Shown piece by piece: positions 1-10,779 of a DNA stretch of 64,000 nucleotides. The translations under genes and the position numbers were made by a program. Under the pieces are notes generated by a model, which was not told where the DNA came from, ran no database searches, and saw nothing but the letters and a program-made list of their open reading frames with translations. Source of the stretch: Psettodes erumei (lineage: Eukaryota; Chordata; Actinopteri; Pleuronectiformes; Psettodidae). How positions within the stretch are numbered: position 1 is the stretch's first letter; every line of letters begins with the position of its first letter. The stretch lies in NCBI GenBank assembly GCA_016785225.1, contig JAFBJZ010000352.1, forward strand, positions 775,556-839,555, written 5' to 3'.

Positions 1-2
1 GG

Positions 3-312
3 CAGCAGGCCCTGCAGCTGTACCTGAGCCTGCCTTCAGTCAGCTACGTCCACGCGCTCAACATGAGCCACAACTTCACATCAGTGGCCAAGCTAGTAAA
101 CAGGTAAAAGACATGCGTGTGTCTTTCTGCCCCCTCATGTTTACACATTAACCCATCCTCTTGTCTGTTTGGTTTCCTCCCGCAGCTCCGTTGAAGCCAT
201 AGAGAAAGGAGGCTGCATGAGCCGATCCAGAGCTGAGGAGATCTATCGCTTCCTGCGTTACTCCTGTGACACTTTCCTCGTGCACACTTCAAAAGCAGGA
301 AAACCCAGTTAG
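3..312 (+). CDS. 3' end of a helix-hairpin-helix protein gene (ERCC4/XPF superfamily-like, FANCM candidate), partial
   Basis: Two coding exons are visible: 3-103 (cut by the window edge) and 186-312, stop TAG at 310-312. The intron 104-185 begins GTAAAAG, ends CTCCCGCAG, and joins in phase 2 through a Ser codon. The 75-residue tail has LPSVSYVHALNMSHNF, then SVAKLVNSSVEAIEKGG and SRSRAEEIYRFLRY. This is the pattern of a tandem helix-hairpin-helix module as found at the C-terminus of XPF-type proteins: a 'lPsv..A' hairpin, a 'Sv..L.nsS.e.i' helix, then an 'A..iy.fl' helix. FANCM, a DNA-repair translocase ending in such a module, is my best candidate, but I cannot recall its tail well enough to assign it. 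Human has YY1 at this place, and this tail is not YY1 zinc fingers. The coding exons are sure; the name is not. Confidence 0.6.
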
Positions 313-1211
313 CAGCCCGGGGGGGGGCAGAGCAGACAGACTGTGGGAATGCCACAAGCCAAAACCCATCACCACCACTAATCCTGCTTTTTACATTCTC
401 CCTCTGTCTTTTTACATTCTCCCTCTGTCTCTCCACTCCTCATTGTTTTTTGGCACTTTGATTTGCTTTATTTGTTTTCAATCTCACCAAGAGCCAGAGG
501 ACACCACTCTGCTCTATAACAGCTACATAAGAGCCTCGGGATGTTGGCTCAACCTGTTTTGCACAAGAAGTTGAAGGGAAACCCGAACTTGAATGTCATA
601 TACAGCAGTGGGTTTCTAAATACATAGCCATACTCGTTGTCTCATGCCATTTGGGCGAGTTGGGTTTCCCTCAAGACTCGTACTGACAATGATCCTGAGA
701 TCATAGGAATTCAATCGATATTCGATTGATGCTTGAATAATTTATTTTTGTTAAAATAATGTCTACAACTGCGCTCGGAATAAGCAGTGATATTTTTTGT
801 ACAATTGTTAGTGTTTTTCCATGCTTGAAAAATATGAATGCGTTAAACCCTAAATAATAAGTAAAAGCTGTGATTTCCACATTTAACCACTAGTGGTCAG
901 TCTTCCATTTCTATAACAGCACGTGGATCGGAGTTTGAAGTTACAAACTCCATTCATTCATTCGCGTACAAGGTCCTGTCACAGTGTTAACGGTCCACTT
1001 TTAATGGTCAAAATGCTCAATATACTGAGGCAACAGCTGTACCAAGAACCATGTCTTTCAGGATATGAGGAGGGGAAAAAGTGTCTTTATTTCACCATTC
1101 TCTTAAAGAGCAACAGAGTGGACATGCTGCTTTGGTACACGATATTGTACATAGACAAGGTACAGACCACAGGAAACATTTGGCAGCAATCACGCATCCC
1201 CCACCAATAAA
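313..1211 (+). other. Probable 3' UTR of the helix-hairpin-helix gene, with AATAAA
   Basis: No coding sequence is visible after the stop at 312. The first clear plus-strand AATAAA is at 1206-1211, about 0.9 kb downstream, so the stretch may be 3' UTR. A small palindrome, TCAATCGATATTCGATTGA, lies near 712-730. Short reading frames here do not resemble known proteins. Confidence 0.4.
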
Positions 1212-1954
1212 GTGTGATAAAGCTAGAATATATAATACAGAAGTCAAATCAAGTTACACTTAAAGCCTTTGAGAAGTTTCATGTCTCCCTAGTTAACAAG
1301 ATGACACGACAACACAAAACGCTACATTTATAGTATGTATAATAGTATGTCTTTCCACGACTCTGAAGCAGTTTCAGACCCGGAGCTCTGACCCTGCAGT
1401 CCCAGTCTAAACTTCACCCCTTACTTTTGGCATGGGGGGGTGGGTGGGGACGGAATTCAAAGCAGCAGCAGTTTTACGACTTGGAGGTGTGCAAGGAAAG
1501 TAATAGCTTCTGTGCAACCTGCAGGCCAGTGGATGTTTGCTTATGATATCATGTCACAGTGTCAAGCGTTTTTAAACCTGTCAAAATGTAAAGCAAGATT
1601 TCACTTGTGCAATTTTTAACTGGGTTAAGTACAGAGGTCACGTTGGACTGTGTGAGACTCTGTGCACCCTCCTCCTATAGGACTGTCCTGGTAAACATGG
1701 AGAGTGAGGCAGATAGAGGGGTCTCCACCAGATTTTGTTTGACAAAAAGATATATATATAAAAAAAGGTTCAGATTGAGAGGTTTTAAGAAGACAGAGCT
1801 GTCAAATGAAGGTGTAGTATAATTATTGGAATTTAGCTAACACAGAACTGCTGTACTCTCTTAAGCATCGCAAACAGAAGCTACAAAAGACAAAATAGGC
1901 GACTGGATCAAGGACAGATAGAATCCGCAGCTCTTGTTTTTGCTTTCTCAGCCT

Positions 1955-2044
1955 CTACGTGGCACAGATTAGTGACTAATCTGTGCCACGTAGATGTTGT
2001 CAGACGTGTACACGCTAATGATTAGTGTGTACACGTCTGACAAC
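1955..2044. repeat. Two adjacent long hairpins (perfect inverted repeats) separated by 2 nt
   Basis: Hairpin 1 has arms 1955-1972 and 1976-1993, 18 of 18 bases complementary, with a 3-nt loop TGA. Hairpin 2 has arms 1996-2013 and 2027-2044, also 18 of 18. Its loop can pair further (CTAAT with ATTAG) past one G/T position, leaving a single-base tip. Only AT at 1994-1995 separates them. The position, downstream of slc25a29 and with no minus-strand AATAAA noticed between 1092 and 3232, allows it to lie in the slc25a29 3' UTR. The sequence is directly seen; function is unknown. Confidence 0.9.
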
Positions 2045-3232
2045 GGCTCCTTGTGGGGAACATGGGGCCTGATAAACACTGTGCTTCACATCAAATGACA
2101 GGGAAAGGGAAAATGCATTTTGGATATTAAAAGCCCATGTTTTAAAACAAGCCATCACTTTTGCTCAAGGCTGTAACAGATTCTTGTGTTGGCTGTAAAT
2201 ACAAAATATAAAATCTATTAAATCAATCGAGTGTAACATTAAAAAACAAAACAAACCTGTGATTGCCAAAAATGTAACCGTATACTTATCTTCCCATAAG
2301 GTGCATTCTTTGGACACTGCACAATGTCCAAAACAAGATTACAAATTGTGTCAGATCTGTGTTTTACACAATAAGTGTGTCACAAAAGTAAACATTTTAG
2401 GAAAAAGAAGAAATTATGACACATGATTATTTTGTATCTGGCTTCTTCCATTTGTGTCCAACTGCAATGGGCCAAGTTCAGAATCTAAGGTAGATTATTA
2501 AAATACACAAAAAAAGCAAAGGAAAAAAAAGAAGACACTTGTAACCTCCCACTTGATTAAAAACAACAGGCAAAAGTCACAGTTTGGATTAAATTCCTAT
2601 GACTTTTCATAGGAAAATCAGAGTACACACACAGTTGTAGTGTCAGTAAATGAATACAACCATATCTACATAAATGTACATGTATAAGGCTTTCTCTGTA
2701 CGTGTAACATTAAGACACAATGCTGAAATGCTGTGTCCACTCCACCAGCGAGCCCAAATGTTTTTGTTAATACGTAACTGTAACAGTATCAGTCTTGCTT
2801 TAGTGTAGGGCAGTTGTTAAAAAGTGAATTGCAAAGTAGCTGAACTCATCATGAATCCTGAACACAGCATCAGAGACAAAGTGTTTCTAAGACTCAACAT
2901 AGTAGGGACAAATCTGTCAAAGCTAGACAGCAGACAAAACTGTCCAGTTTCCTAAATGACTTAAAACTCAACAAAAAGTGTATAAAACCAGGAACGTTTC
3001 AAAAGATGTATTTACAAGTGCAGATTTTCATCTTAAAATATATATTATTTAAATACTACGTGGTCACTTGTGTCCACTGAAGCTCAGTGGACAGATGTCT
3101 ACGTAGGATCAGCTCACCATTGTCATAATGTATACCAGCTAACAGGTCACAGACCTGCAAGAAGCTGCAATTTCCATCTACGCTTGACAGATTTGCTGAT
3201 GACTGTAGTAATGCTCCCTGCTGCACAGTGGC

Positions 3233-6200
3233 TTACATGCTGGTTGGCTGCGTCTGTGGCTGCAGAGGCTGCAGCTGGACGGACTTTGGCTCTGAATCCT
3301 GAATGCTACACTCTTCTCCCTCGCGCATGTACATTAGAAACAGAGTTACAGTGGCGAAGGTGGTGGCATTCACTGGAAATGCACGGAGCAAAGTGGACGT
3401 GAGTCCACGTGTGAACACCCTCCACCCCTCCTTCTGCAGGCTCTGTCTGACGCAGTCCATAATGCCGTTGTACTGCTTGACACCGCCGGCCCCGTCCGCC
3501 TGCAGACGCGACTTGATCACGTCCACGGGATAGGTGGAGATCCAGGAAGCGATGCCAGACATTCCACCTGCAAACAACAGCTTGGGGATCATGTACGGGT
3601 CTTCTGGCTCACAGCCCAGGGAGCGCGTTAACACGTCATACGTGAGAAAGTACACACCGAAGCCAGGTGTTTCCCGCAGCAGGGTGGTCACCATGCCGCG
3701 GTTGATACCACGGATTCCCTCTTTCTTATAGATTCTCACCAGGCAGTCCAGGGAGTTTTTATACATCTTCTTCTTTGACTTCTTCTCTCCAGTCCCTTGC
3801 ATCTGCATGCGCGTCTTGGCCAACTCCATCGGGCAGCAGATGACACACTGAATGGCTCCAGCAGAGGCTCCCGCCAGGAACTGGTTGAGCGGCGTGTCGC
3901 GGCCCAGCTTGCGCATGGCATTGCCCTGGACGCCAAAAACTATGGCATTGATGAAGGTCAGCCCCATCATTGGTGAGCCGATGCCTTTGTACAGCCCGAG
4001 CATCTACAGACAGAAAGAGACATTACTGGGACTGCTGATGGAGGGGGGGGTAACACAGAGACAGATCAACACCTCTGCAGAGGCCTGCAGACGTCAAAGG
4101 TAAAGTGTTTTTGCTTTTTGTGCACTGAATTGTGAACGGCCTGAAATTACTTATTACCTCACAGTAATCTTAAATTTATTCTAGCAACTACACTTTCTCA
4201 ATCAAATAAAACAAATCGCTTTTAGTCCCAAAGTTATCCTCAAACTATCAAGTTAAGCTACAAAGCTCTAACATTTTAATACTGTACCATGGGAAGAACA
4301 CAAACTCGAATAGCTCCATGAGAAATTCACGACCAAGCATTCAAGACCAAGCATACAGCACATGGCTGAGATGACACAACGTCCAAATCTTTATTTAGCT
4401 CGCACGTGAATATGGTCCTCACTGACCCTGGCTGGCAGACGCACCACCTTCCTCCTTTCACCCCTAACACCCCATGTTAGGAACACGCTGGTGGATCCTG
4501 AGCTCATGAGACCGTAACTGGACACTTCAGTTAGTACAGTGGCTCCTGCTCCATGCTGGCAGAGCAGGGAGCACATGGTGACCGCTGCACATGTTTTCAA
4601 AAAGCAGCCTGAGTGTCACTTGCTTTAAAGGTGGTATGAACACGAAGATGCCTTAGCGGCAAGCACGAGCTTACCGACTCCTGGCGTATGATGGACTGGA
4701 AGCAGTGAAATGTCCCACGGTAAAGAGGTTTGTCCACATTTTGAACTTGAAGCCGCACCTGTGGATGACAGCCCTGCCGTTAGAGTCGTATAAAAGTGTA
4801 ACAGGGCCACAGACAACCACACACCATGTATTGTTATACAGTGTAAAAAGGAAACAGGCAACACTGTTTCTTTTCAGGGTAACAAAATGGGATGCTTAAG
4901 GGGTGGGGTGCAACATAAGGAGGAAAAATTACGAGAATGAAGCTATATATATATATTTTTAATGTCTTCTGTGTTTTATATTTCTATAGCTCAAGACAGC
5001 ACATTGGGTGAGAGAAAGAAAGACCTTGACCATACTTACTAGGTCACATTTCCGTGGAGAGGTTGTATATTTCTCTCTCTCATCTACAACACAGTGACAC
5101 TGTTGCTGTTAAAGACAGCCTCCCCCAGCCCCCAAAACACACACCAGCTCAGGGAGAAATGACACACACACACACACACACAGCAAGGCATACAAGAGCT
5201 ACAACCAAACCATTCACTGAGTCTGCGCGCCTCTGAAGTGGAAGCTACAAACTGACACGACTGTAAGCTGTATTTCAAACCTCCCTTGCCTTTTCAAACA
5301 AATCAAGTGAGTGAAAATAGGCGGAAGTCGCGAAGAAAATCTTAACGTATTATTGTTTTTTTTTGCCATCAAGTTATGACTTTAACAAAAAGCTTTAAGC
5401 TACAGGAGTAGTGCAGAAACAGCTTTACTAACTTTAGTGCCCATGATACTTCTTCTGAATTTGCAGTGAGTTGACAGAATGGCAGTGCCATGATAAATGA
5501 CAGTTCCATCGGAATCTCTAATAATGATAAAATAATTAATCATACAATTTAACTATGAGCTGGAGCAACATTGCTAACTTGTTTGCCAACTGCATATATA
5601 GTGCTTGGTTGCTAATGATGGCCAACATTTAAACAGTCATTTTGAAGACAATAGAAATATGAGCCACGCAACCTACCACAACTACAGCAATAAAAATATT
5701 TGTCCTAATAACATTCCTATTGTCGTAGGATGGCCCGTTCCTGTAGTAGGCTGTGTAACTCCAGGTTATCTGGATGCAAATTCAGGCTGCCGACAGGGTG
5801 CTCTGACTTAAAACATTTTTACAGCACAGTCCCAGATCATGTCATTCATTGCCTAACACAAGTAAATAGTGCGGAGGCACCCACCTTCACAGTATCAAAT
5901 GGATGGCCAACCAAAACACCAGCAGCACCTGGAAGAGAAGAGACAGGATTTAAAATCCTTTTTTTTTTAGTTACTTGGTTAAATCAACAACAGTCCAAGC
6001 CTAAAGCTGTATGGCAAAAATACTAAAAACATAGATCAATGATCCAGCTGTCACAGCGACAGACTGCACGTGGAGTACATTCAGATTTGGCGAGGGGAAG
6101 TGGCTTATGATCAAGTGGCTTATCTCACCATGGTGCACTGCCCTTGATTTATGCTAATGAGCCAAAAAATCCATTTTACAGCAACAACTTCTGACTTAAC

Positions 6201-7303
6201 AGAGGTGTCTCATTTTGAAATGTAAAGGAAACATTAAAACTAGTACTATATTTCAGCTTCCTGTTCCATCTTGTCCACCACCCTCTCACATCTGCAACCC
6301 CGTGCGTGAAAACCTGAAGGCTTATTTGCACATACTGTACCCTCTGCAGGCTTTAACTCATTAACCACAGACAGCCAGCATTTCAGTACAGTCAGTGTGA
6401 CTTATTTATGGAGAATGAGAAGCTTTCCAAATCCTACTTGCTTTGGTATGCATGTTGCCTTCGGCAGTGGTGGAATGAATGAATCTGATGTCGTTTTAAG
6501 GAACTCTACCTGCCTATGTGCGAGGCTCTACACGTAATGAAAAATTCAACAGTAAAGAGAACCTCGGCCGGTCTCAGTGATTTTTTTTTTCTTTTTATCA
6601 CACCCGGACCTACGTGACTCTTATCTGGGGGTACATAGAGTAGTGAAGTTTGAGAAGACTTGGCCTTGGGCAAAGACAAAATACAGCTGAGAAGAATCCC
6701 AAGGGCTTTAATTATGAGGTTTTACTGGAAAACAAACTACGGTTCACGACTGGTGGTGGTGGTGGTGGTGGGGGGGGGGGGGTCTCTACAGGGCTACTCC
6801 CTCAGGTGGAACGATGGTGGTTATCTAACAGTGCAGAATGGGAGATGATGCCATGAACCTGAACATTTTTAGTACATTTTCGACAACAAAACACGTTTTC
6901 CCCATTGTGGTGTTAGGGGCATAGGTTTACTTCATATTATACTAACTGGTTTTAATGAATACGGATCGTGAAAACCACTCCCTGTGCGCGTGTGTGCAAC
7001 AGGTGTGAAAACCTAACTTCACAAACGTAGCATTACATCCGGGGTTTTACAATTAACTACTGAGGGGGATACCCTGCTACATTTACCTCGGAGTCGGGGT
7101 CTCTAAATCGCCGCCCCCCATTTGTTTCTTTATCATTTCCCAGAGGTGGTTACTGGGGGTAAGTCACCACATCCCGACTTGACGGAAAAATACAGAAGGT
7201 GGCTAATGCTAATGCTAGCAGTTGCCTCCAACTTGTTAACCTGGCTGCTAACGTGGCTAACTTACTTACCTCCTACACAGCCCGCAGCGAAGTCCAATGC
7301 CAT
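3233..7303 (-). CDS. slc25a29: Mitochondrial basic amino acid carrier SLC25A29, complete
   Basis: Four coding exons on the minus strand: 7303-7270 (start MALDFAAGCVGG), 5928-5885, 4758-4675 and 4003-3233 (stop TAA). They total 933 nt and encode 310 residues. All junctions are GT-AG and phases agree (1, 0, 0). All three mitochondrial carrier signatures are intact: PFDTVKVRLQ, PMELAKTRMQ and PVDVIKSRLQ. Residues such as GLTFINAIVFGVQGN and CCPMELAKTR match human SLC25A29 closely. The family member carries basic amino acids (arginine, lysine, and to a lesser degree carnitine/ornithine-type substrates) across the inner mitochondrial membrane through six transmembrane helices in three repeats. The last exon is a single 771-nt block holding two thirds of the protein. 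The tail after the sixth helix is Gln/Pro rich. slc25a47 lies head-to-head upstream. Intron 1 holds a (TGG)n/poly-G tract. Confidence 0.96.
5162..5182. repeat. (CA)n microsatellite in a slc25a29 intron
   Basis: About ten CA units between the third (4675-4758) and second (5885-5928) coding exons of slc25a29. Confidence 0.9.
6751..6782. repeat. (TGG)n followed by a G homopolymer, slc25a29 intron 1
   Basis: Repeated TGG at about 6751-6770 runs into a G-run ending at 6782. In slc25a29 transcript orientation this is C-rich; the plus strand could form a G-quadruplex. Reading frames showing poly-Val or poly-Gly here are products of this repeat, not genes. Confidence 0.9.
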
Positions 7304-8087
7304 TCCCTCAAAAAACAAACTTTGAACGACTGAAACTTGTCCAGCTAACTCGACGGGTGACAGATGCAATGCCAATTTACAAGCCCTCCGAGGGCCACTT
7401 TGTTTTCAGAATCTGTCTGTACTCGGATATTTACAGACTGAGCTGGTGCTCTCTTTCGGGTCTTTTGGACGTTTCTGATGCTGAGCACACGAGAGCAACG
7501 TTCTCCTTGCGGCTAATGGCGATTACCCTCGGACTCAGAGCTCGAAACCTGACTGGAGCTGTGGCAGATTTATTTTATTGCTGATGTGTCCACACTTCCA
7601 CTACAACAGGCGCTCTTTCTGCCAAACCTTTCTATTTCTGTGCGGCGAGAGGGGAGGCGGGGGCTCGGAGTAGAAAAGTCGAAGCATGTTTGGCCCTTTT
7701 AAGGAAAGCCCAATCGGATCACTCGGAGGCAGACAACTCCCAGCGTCCGCTGTCCGCCCCTCGCACCTATTGGCTGCTACCGGGCAGAGCCACAGAGCAG
7801 GGTTTGAAACAGTCACCGGCTGATCCTCCCCGGCGTCAAAATCAACTCTGTTATCACGGCGGTCGTCATCGGCATGTGTGACTGTCCCACTGGGGTACTT
7901 AAGCAAGGTCATGAAAAGGGAGTTCTTAATATTGAGCCAAGTTCAGAACACAACACCAGAAAACCACTGTGCAGTGTGGCGTAATTCAGGAAAACAGGTA
8001 AAGTAACTGAAGGTCACAATCAAGTTTGTAGAGTAGGCAAATACTGACTTAATTCTAGCCGATGCTAGATGGATCACCACTTGAGTA

Positions 8088-8124
<37 letters not shown>

Positions 8125-8409
8125 GCTAGCTAGCTAGCTAGCTATCGAAAATGTCTGTAATAATGCACAAACACCTTATTCACGTACACACCCAGTTTTT
8201 TACGTCATGACGCACAACGCAGCCGGCCTGGGGGATTCTCCTGAGAGCTCCTTCTCCTTCATAACTTCAGGAAAAACCTTTTGTAGACATTCTCGGACTC
8301 ACCACATTGCATACTGACACTGAGTACATATGAAGTCGGAATTTGAGCTGGCTGCTGGCACCTGAATTGCTTAAGTATTTACTGACATAAGTTGCAAAAC
8401 ATAAGACCA
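7304..8409. promoter_or_regulatory. Shared upstream region of divergent slc25a29 (-) and slc25a47 (+)
   Basis: The start codons face away from each other across 1.1 kb. The slc25a29 side (about 7500-7900) is GC-richer and has a CCAAT motif (in CCCAATCGG near 7708-7716) and an inverted CCAAT (CCTATTGGC near 7767-7775), as in TATA-less promoters. A compound tetranucleotide repeat sits at 8088-8143, nearer slc25a47. No transcription start can be fixed from sequence alone. Short frames in this stretch are not convincing genes. Confidence 0.5.
8088..8143. repeat. Compound tetranucleotide repeat (ATCT)n-(AGCT)n
   Basis: About nine ATCT units (8088-8124) switch by a single T-to-G change per unit into about five AGCT units (8124-8143). 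The AGCT part is self-complementary. It lies about 270 bp upstream of the slc25a47 start codon. Confidence 0.95.
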
Positions 8410-10271
8410 ATGGATTTTATTGCTGGATCCGCAGGAGGTATGATTATATTTTCAAAAGTTGGACTTTGGCAAAAACAAATTATTATTTTTATTTTATTTT
8501 ATTTTATTCAATGTATACACCTAATGTAAGTGTTGCTGCTGGCTGACTGAGTTTGGGCTTGGGGGAACATTCACTGTGTCCTTGAGGCTGTGTTTTTATT
8601 ATTTGATCTGATGTGTTTGCAGGGGCAGTTGGTGTGATGGTTGGGTACCCGTTTGATACTGTAAAGGTGTAGTTGAATGCACACATGTAAAAATGTTGTT
8701 GTTATTGCTGCTTGAGGAGATTAATTCATCCACATCTTCTCCTTTATTAACTCTTTGTAGGTAAACATTCAAACCCAGAACATGTACAGAGGAATTTGGC
8801 ACTGTGTTCGGTTGATATACAAGAACGAGGGGGTGAGTGTCACAAATGGTCAATGGGCGCCTGATTTTTCACTTCTCAACCACATACGTTTACATCTGGA
8901 ACATTATATCACCCAACTGTTCTTCAGCTCGCTTTGCTTAAGCATGTCTTCTCTTAGGTGTGTGGTTTCTACAAGGGCATGACAATGCCAGTCATAGCTG
9001 TGTCCCTCAGCTTCTCTTTGGCATTTGGGACCTACAGAAATGTCCTTCAGTATCTCTGTAAATTACGGCACGGGAATCCTGAGGCCCGGCCGGCAAGTTG
9101 GATATCTTCCTCTCAGGCCTGACTGGAGGAGTTGCACAGGTATTTTTGAAATGATTTATTTCGCTTTGTGTGCATATTATTCCACTGTCACACTGATGTT
9201 TTATATTGCTTATGTTCAGTAGCAGTTGAGAATCATTCAGATGTTTTTCGATGCACTTCCACTTATGCAAAGTATATTTGCATATGTAATTGCTGTAGAG
9301 TCGTTTATATTTGTTTTGCAGCACGTCTCATTTAAAGCAAACATTTAATTCTTTACAGCCTTGAAGAGGCTTTGACATGTGTCTCCTCTGAATGACTGGA
9401 GGCTAATTTCCAACCATCATGTGCCCGCCAAACGACCAAAGCAAACAGGCAAAACCTGTCCAGTGTCACTGCTCTTTTCTTGTTTTTTTAAATCCCAGAA
9501 AAATAATGAAATGCATAGTTTTGTATGTATTTAAAATGTCAGGTGGAATCCAAAGCTTTCATTTCCAGGTACTTCCATACCTTCATTTCTTTTTCACAGG
9601 TTTTACTGGTGTCCCCAGCTGACATGGTTAAGGTGCGTCTGCAGTGTCAGAGTCTTGCGTTTTCGAAATTCACAGAAGAGGCCCCAAAACCAAAGTACCA
9701 CGGCCCCATCCACTGTCTTCGTACCATTGCCTCTGAAGAAGGAATTCGGGGCCTCTACAGGGGAGCCCAGGCTCTGGCTCTGCGAGATGGACCCTTCTTT
9801 GCCACCTTTCTCACAAGTTACCACATCATCTCTGAACAGCTGTCGAATCCGGGACTGACCCAACCAGGTAAATCTAAACACAATCTGTCCTAAATCCGAC
9901 GTAAATTAGAAGTATTGAAAATATAGATGTCACAGTTTTTCTCACGTCACTTTAATCATATCATATAAATGTTTCCTCTTCTTACAGAGTGGAGAGTGGT
10001 GCTTCTGGCAGGAGGTCTGTCAGGGATGTGTGGCTGGTGTGTTGGCACACCGATGGACCTGATCAAAGCTCGTCTCCAGATGGACTGGATCGGTCAGCGG
10101 AGGTACCGAGGCTTTTTGCACTGTATCACAGACAGCATATGCTCTGAGGGTTTCGGTGTCTTCTTCAAGGGTCTGAGTCTCAACTGCGTACGAGCCTTTC
10201 CGGTCAACATGGCAGTCTTCTCCACGTATGAAATAGTGATGTGCCTGCTTAAACGCACAAAGGAACTCTAA
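8410..10271 (+). CDS. slc25a47: Mitochondrial carrier SLC25A47-like, with an exon-4 frameshift and altered first signature
   Basis: Six coding exons: 8410-8437, 8623-8666, 8761-8832, 8958-9139, 9600-9867 and 9988-10271 (stop TAA). It would encode about 292 residues if the frame were restored. Segments such as [33 protein letters not shown] and RAFPVNM match human SLC25A47, a liver-enriched inner-membrane carrier of the SLC25 family. Signatures 2 (PADMVKVR) and 3 (PMDLIKAR) are intact. Signature 1 reads PFDTVKVN, with Asn where the family has Arg/Lys. Exon 4 is 182 nt, where phase 0 to phase 0 requires a multiple of three. The frame that starts it (VCGFYKG...) hits TGA, while its end reads [10 protein letters not shown] in another frame. 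The break lies at about 9081-9097 in the GC-rich GGCCCGGCCGGC. A sequencing error, an allele or real gene decay are all possible. The head-to-head neighbour slc25a29 has the same 44-nt exon 2. Confidence 0.85.
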
Positions 10272-10759
10272 CTTTTCTCACCCCCATTTTTATATTGAAA
10301 GGGACTCACACAAGACTTTTGTCTCACTCTCCACATTTGTGCCACAGAATGCTTGACATTTTATGGCAAGCCGGACCACAGATTTATCCAGATCGGGGTA
10401 CACTTCTTGTTTTGGGGAAATTCTAAGCCTTAGCTGAGATCTGCAGTCTTCTAGTGCTTTCTTTATTTTATATGAAACATGTTTTTAAGTATGTAAATAT
10501 ATTTTATAAAGAGGTGTGTTGTATCAAACTTATGCTGACAATCTGATTCTAGCACATTCTGTTTTATAAAACTTATTACAATGTAACTTTGCCAAACATA
10601 AATCATTCAGCATGTAAATTCTCTCAGTAGTAATCTTTACAATTCCTTATTCATTCATTAATGTAGTTGGGGGTTTTTTGCAGAGAATTGGGCTACATGT
10701 AATGTTTTCAACATTTGTGATGGCACTTATATGATATGAGGTATTAGGTAGCAAATAAA
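10272..10759 (+). other. slc25a47 3' UTR with AATAAA at 10754-10759
   Basis: AT-rich non-coding sequence follows the stop. AATAAA at 10754-10759 (within GCAAATAAAAAC) is the first clear plus-strand polyadenylation signal, giving a 3' UTR of about 0.5 kb. Confidence 0.55.
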
Positions 10760-10779
10760 AACAATCCTCACCCTTTGGT

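Noticed and set aside
3303..4103. Plus-strand frames across slc25a29
   Set aside because: They are antisense to the 771-nt slc25a29 exon and exist only because of its codon composition.
6650..6856. Poly-Gly or poly-Val frames
   Set aside because: Products of the (TGG)n/G-run in a slc25a29 intron.
7601..7912. 103-residue minus-strand frame upstream of slc25a29
   Set aside because: Lies in GC-rich promoter or 5' UTR sequence of slc25a29; no recognisable domain, and the conserved carrier start is at 7303.
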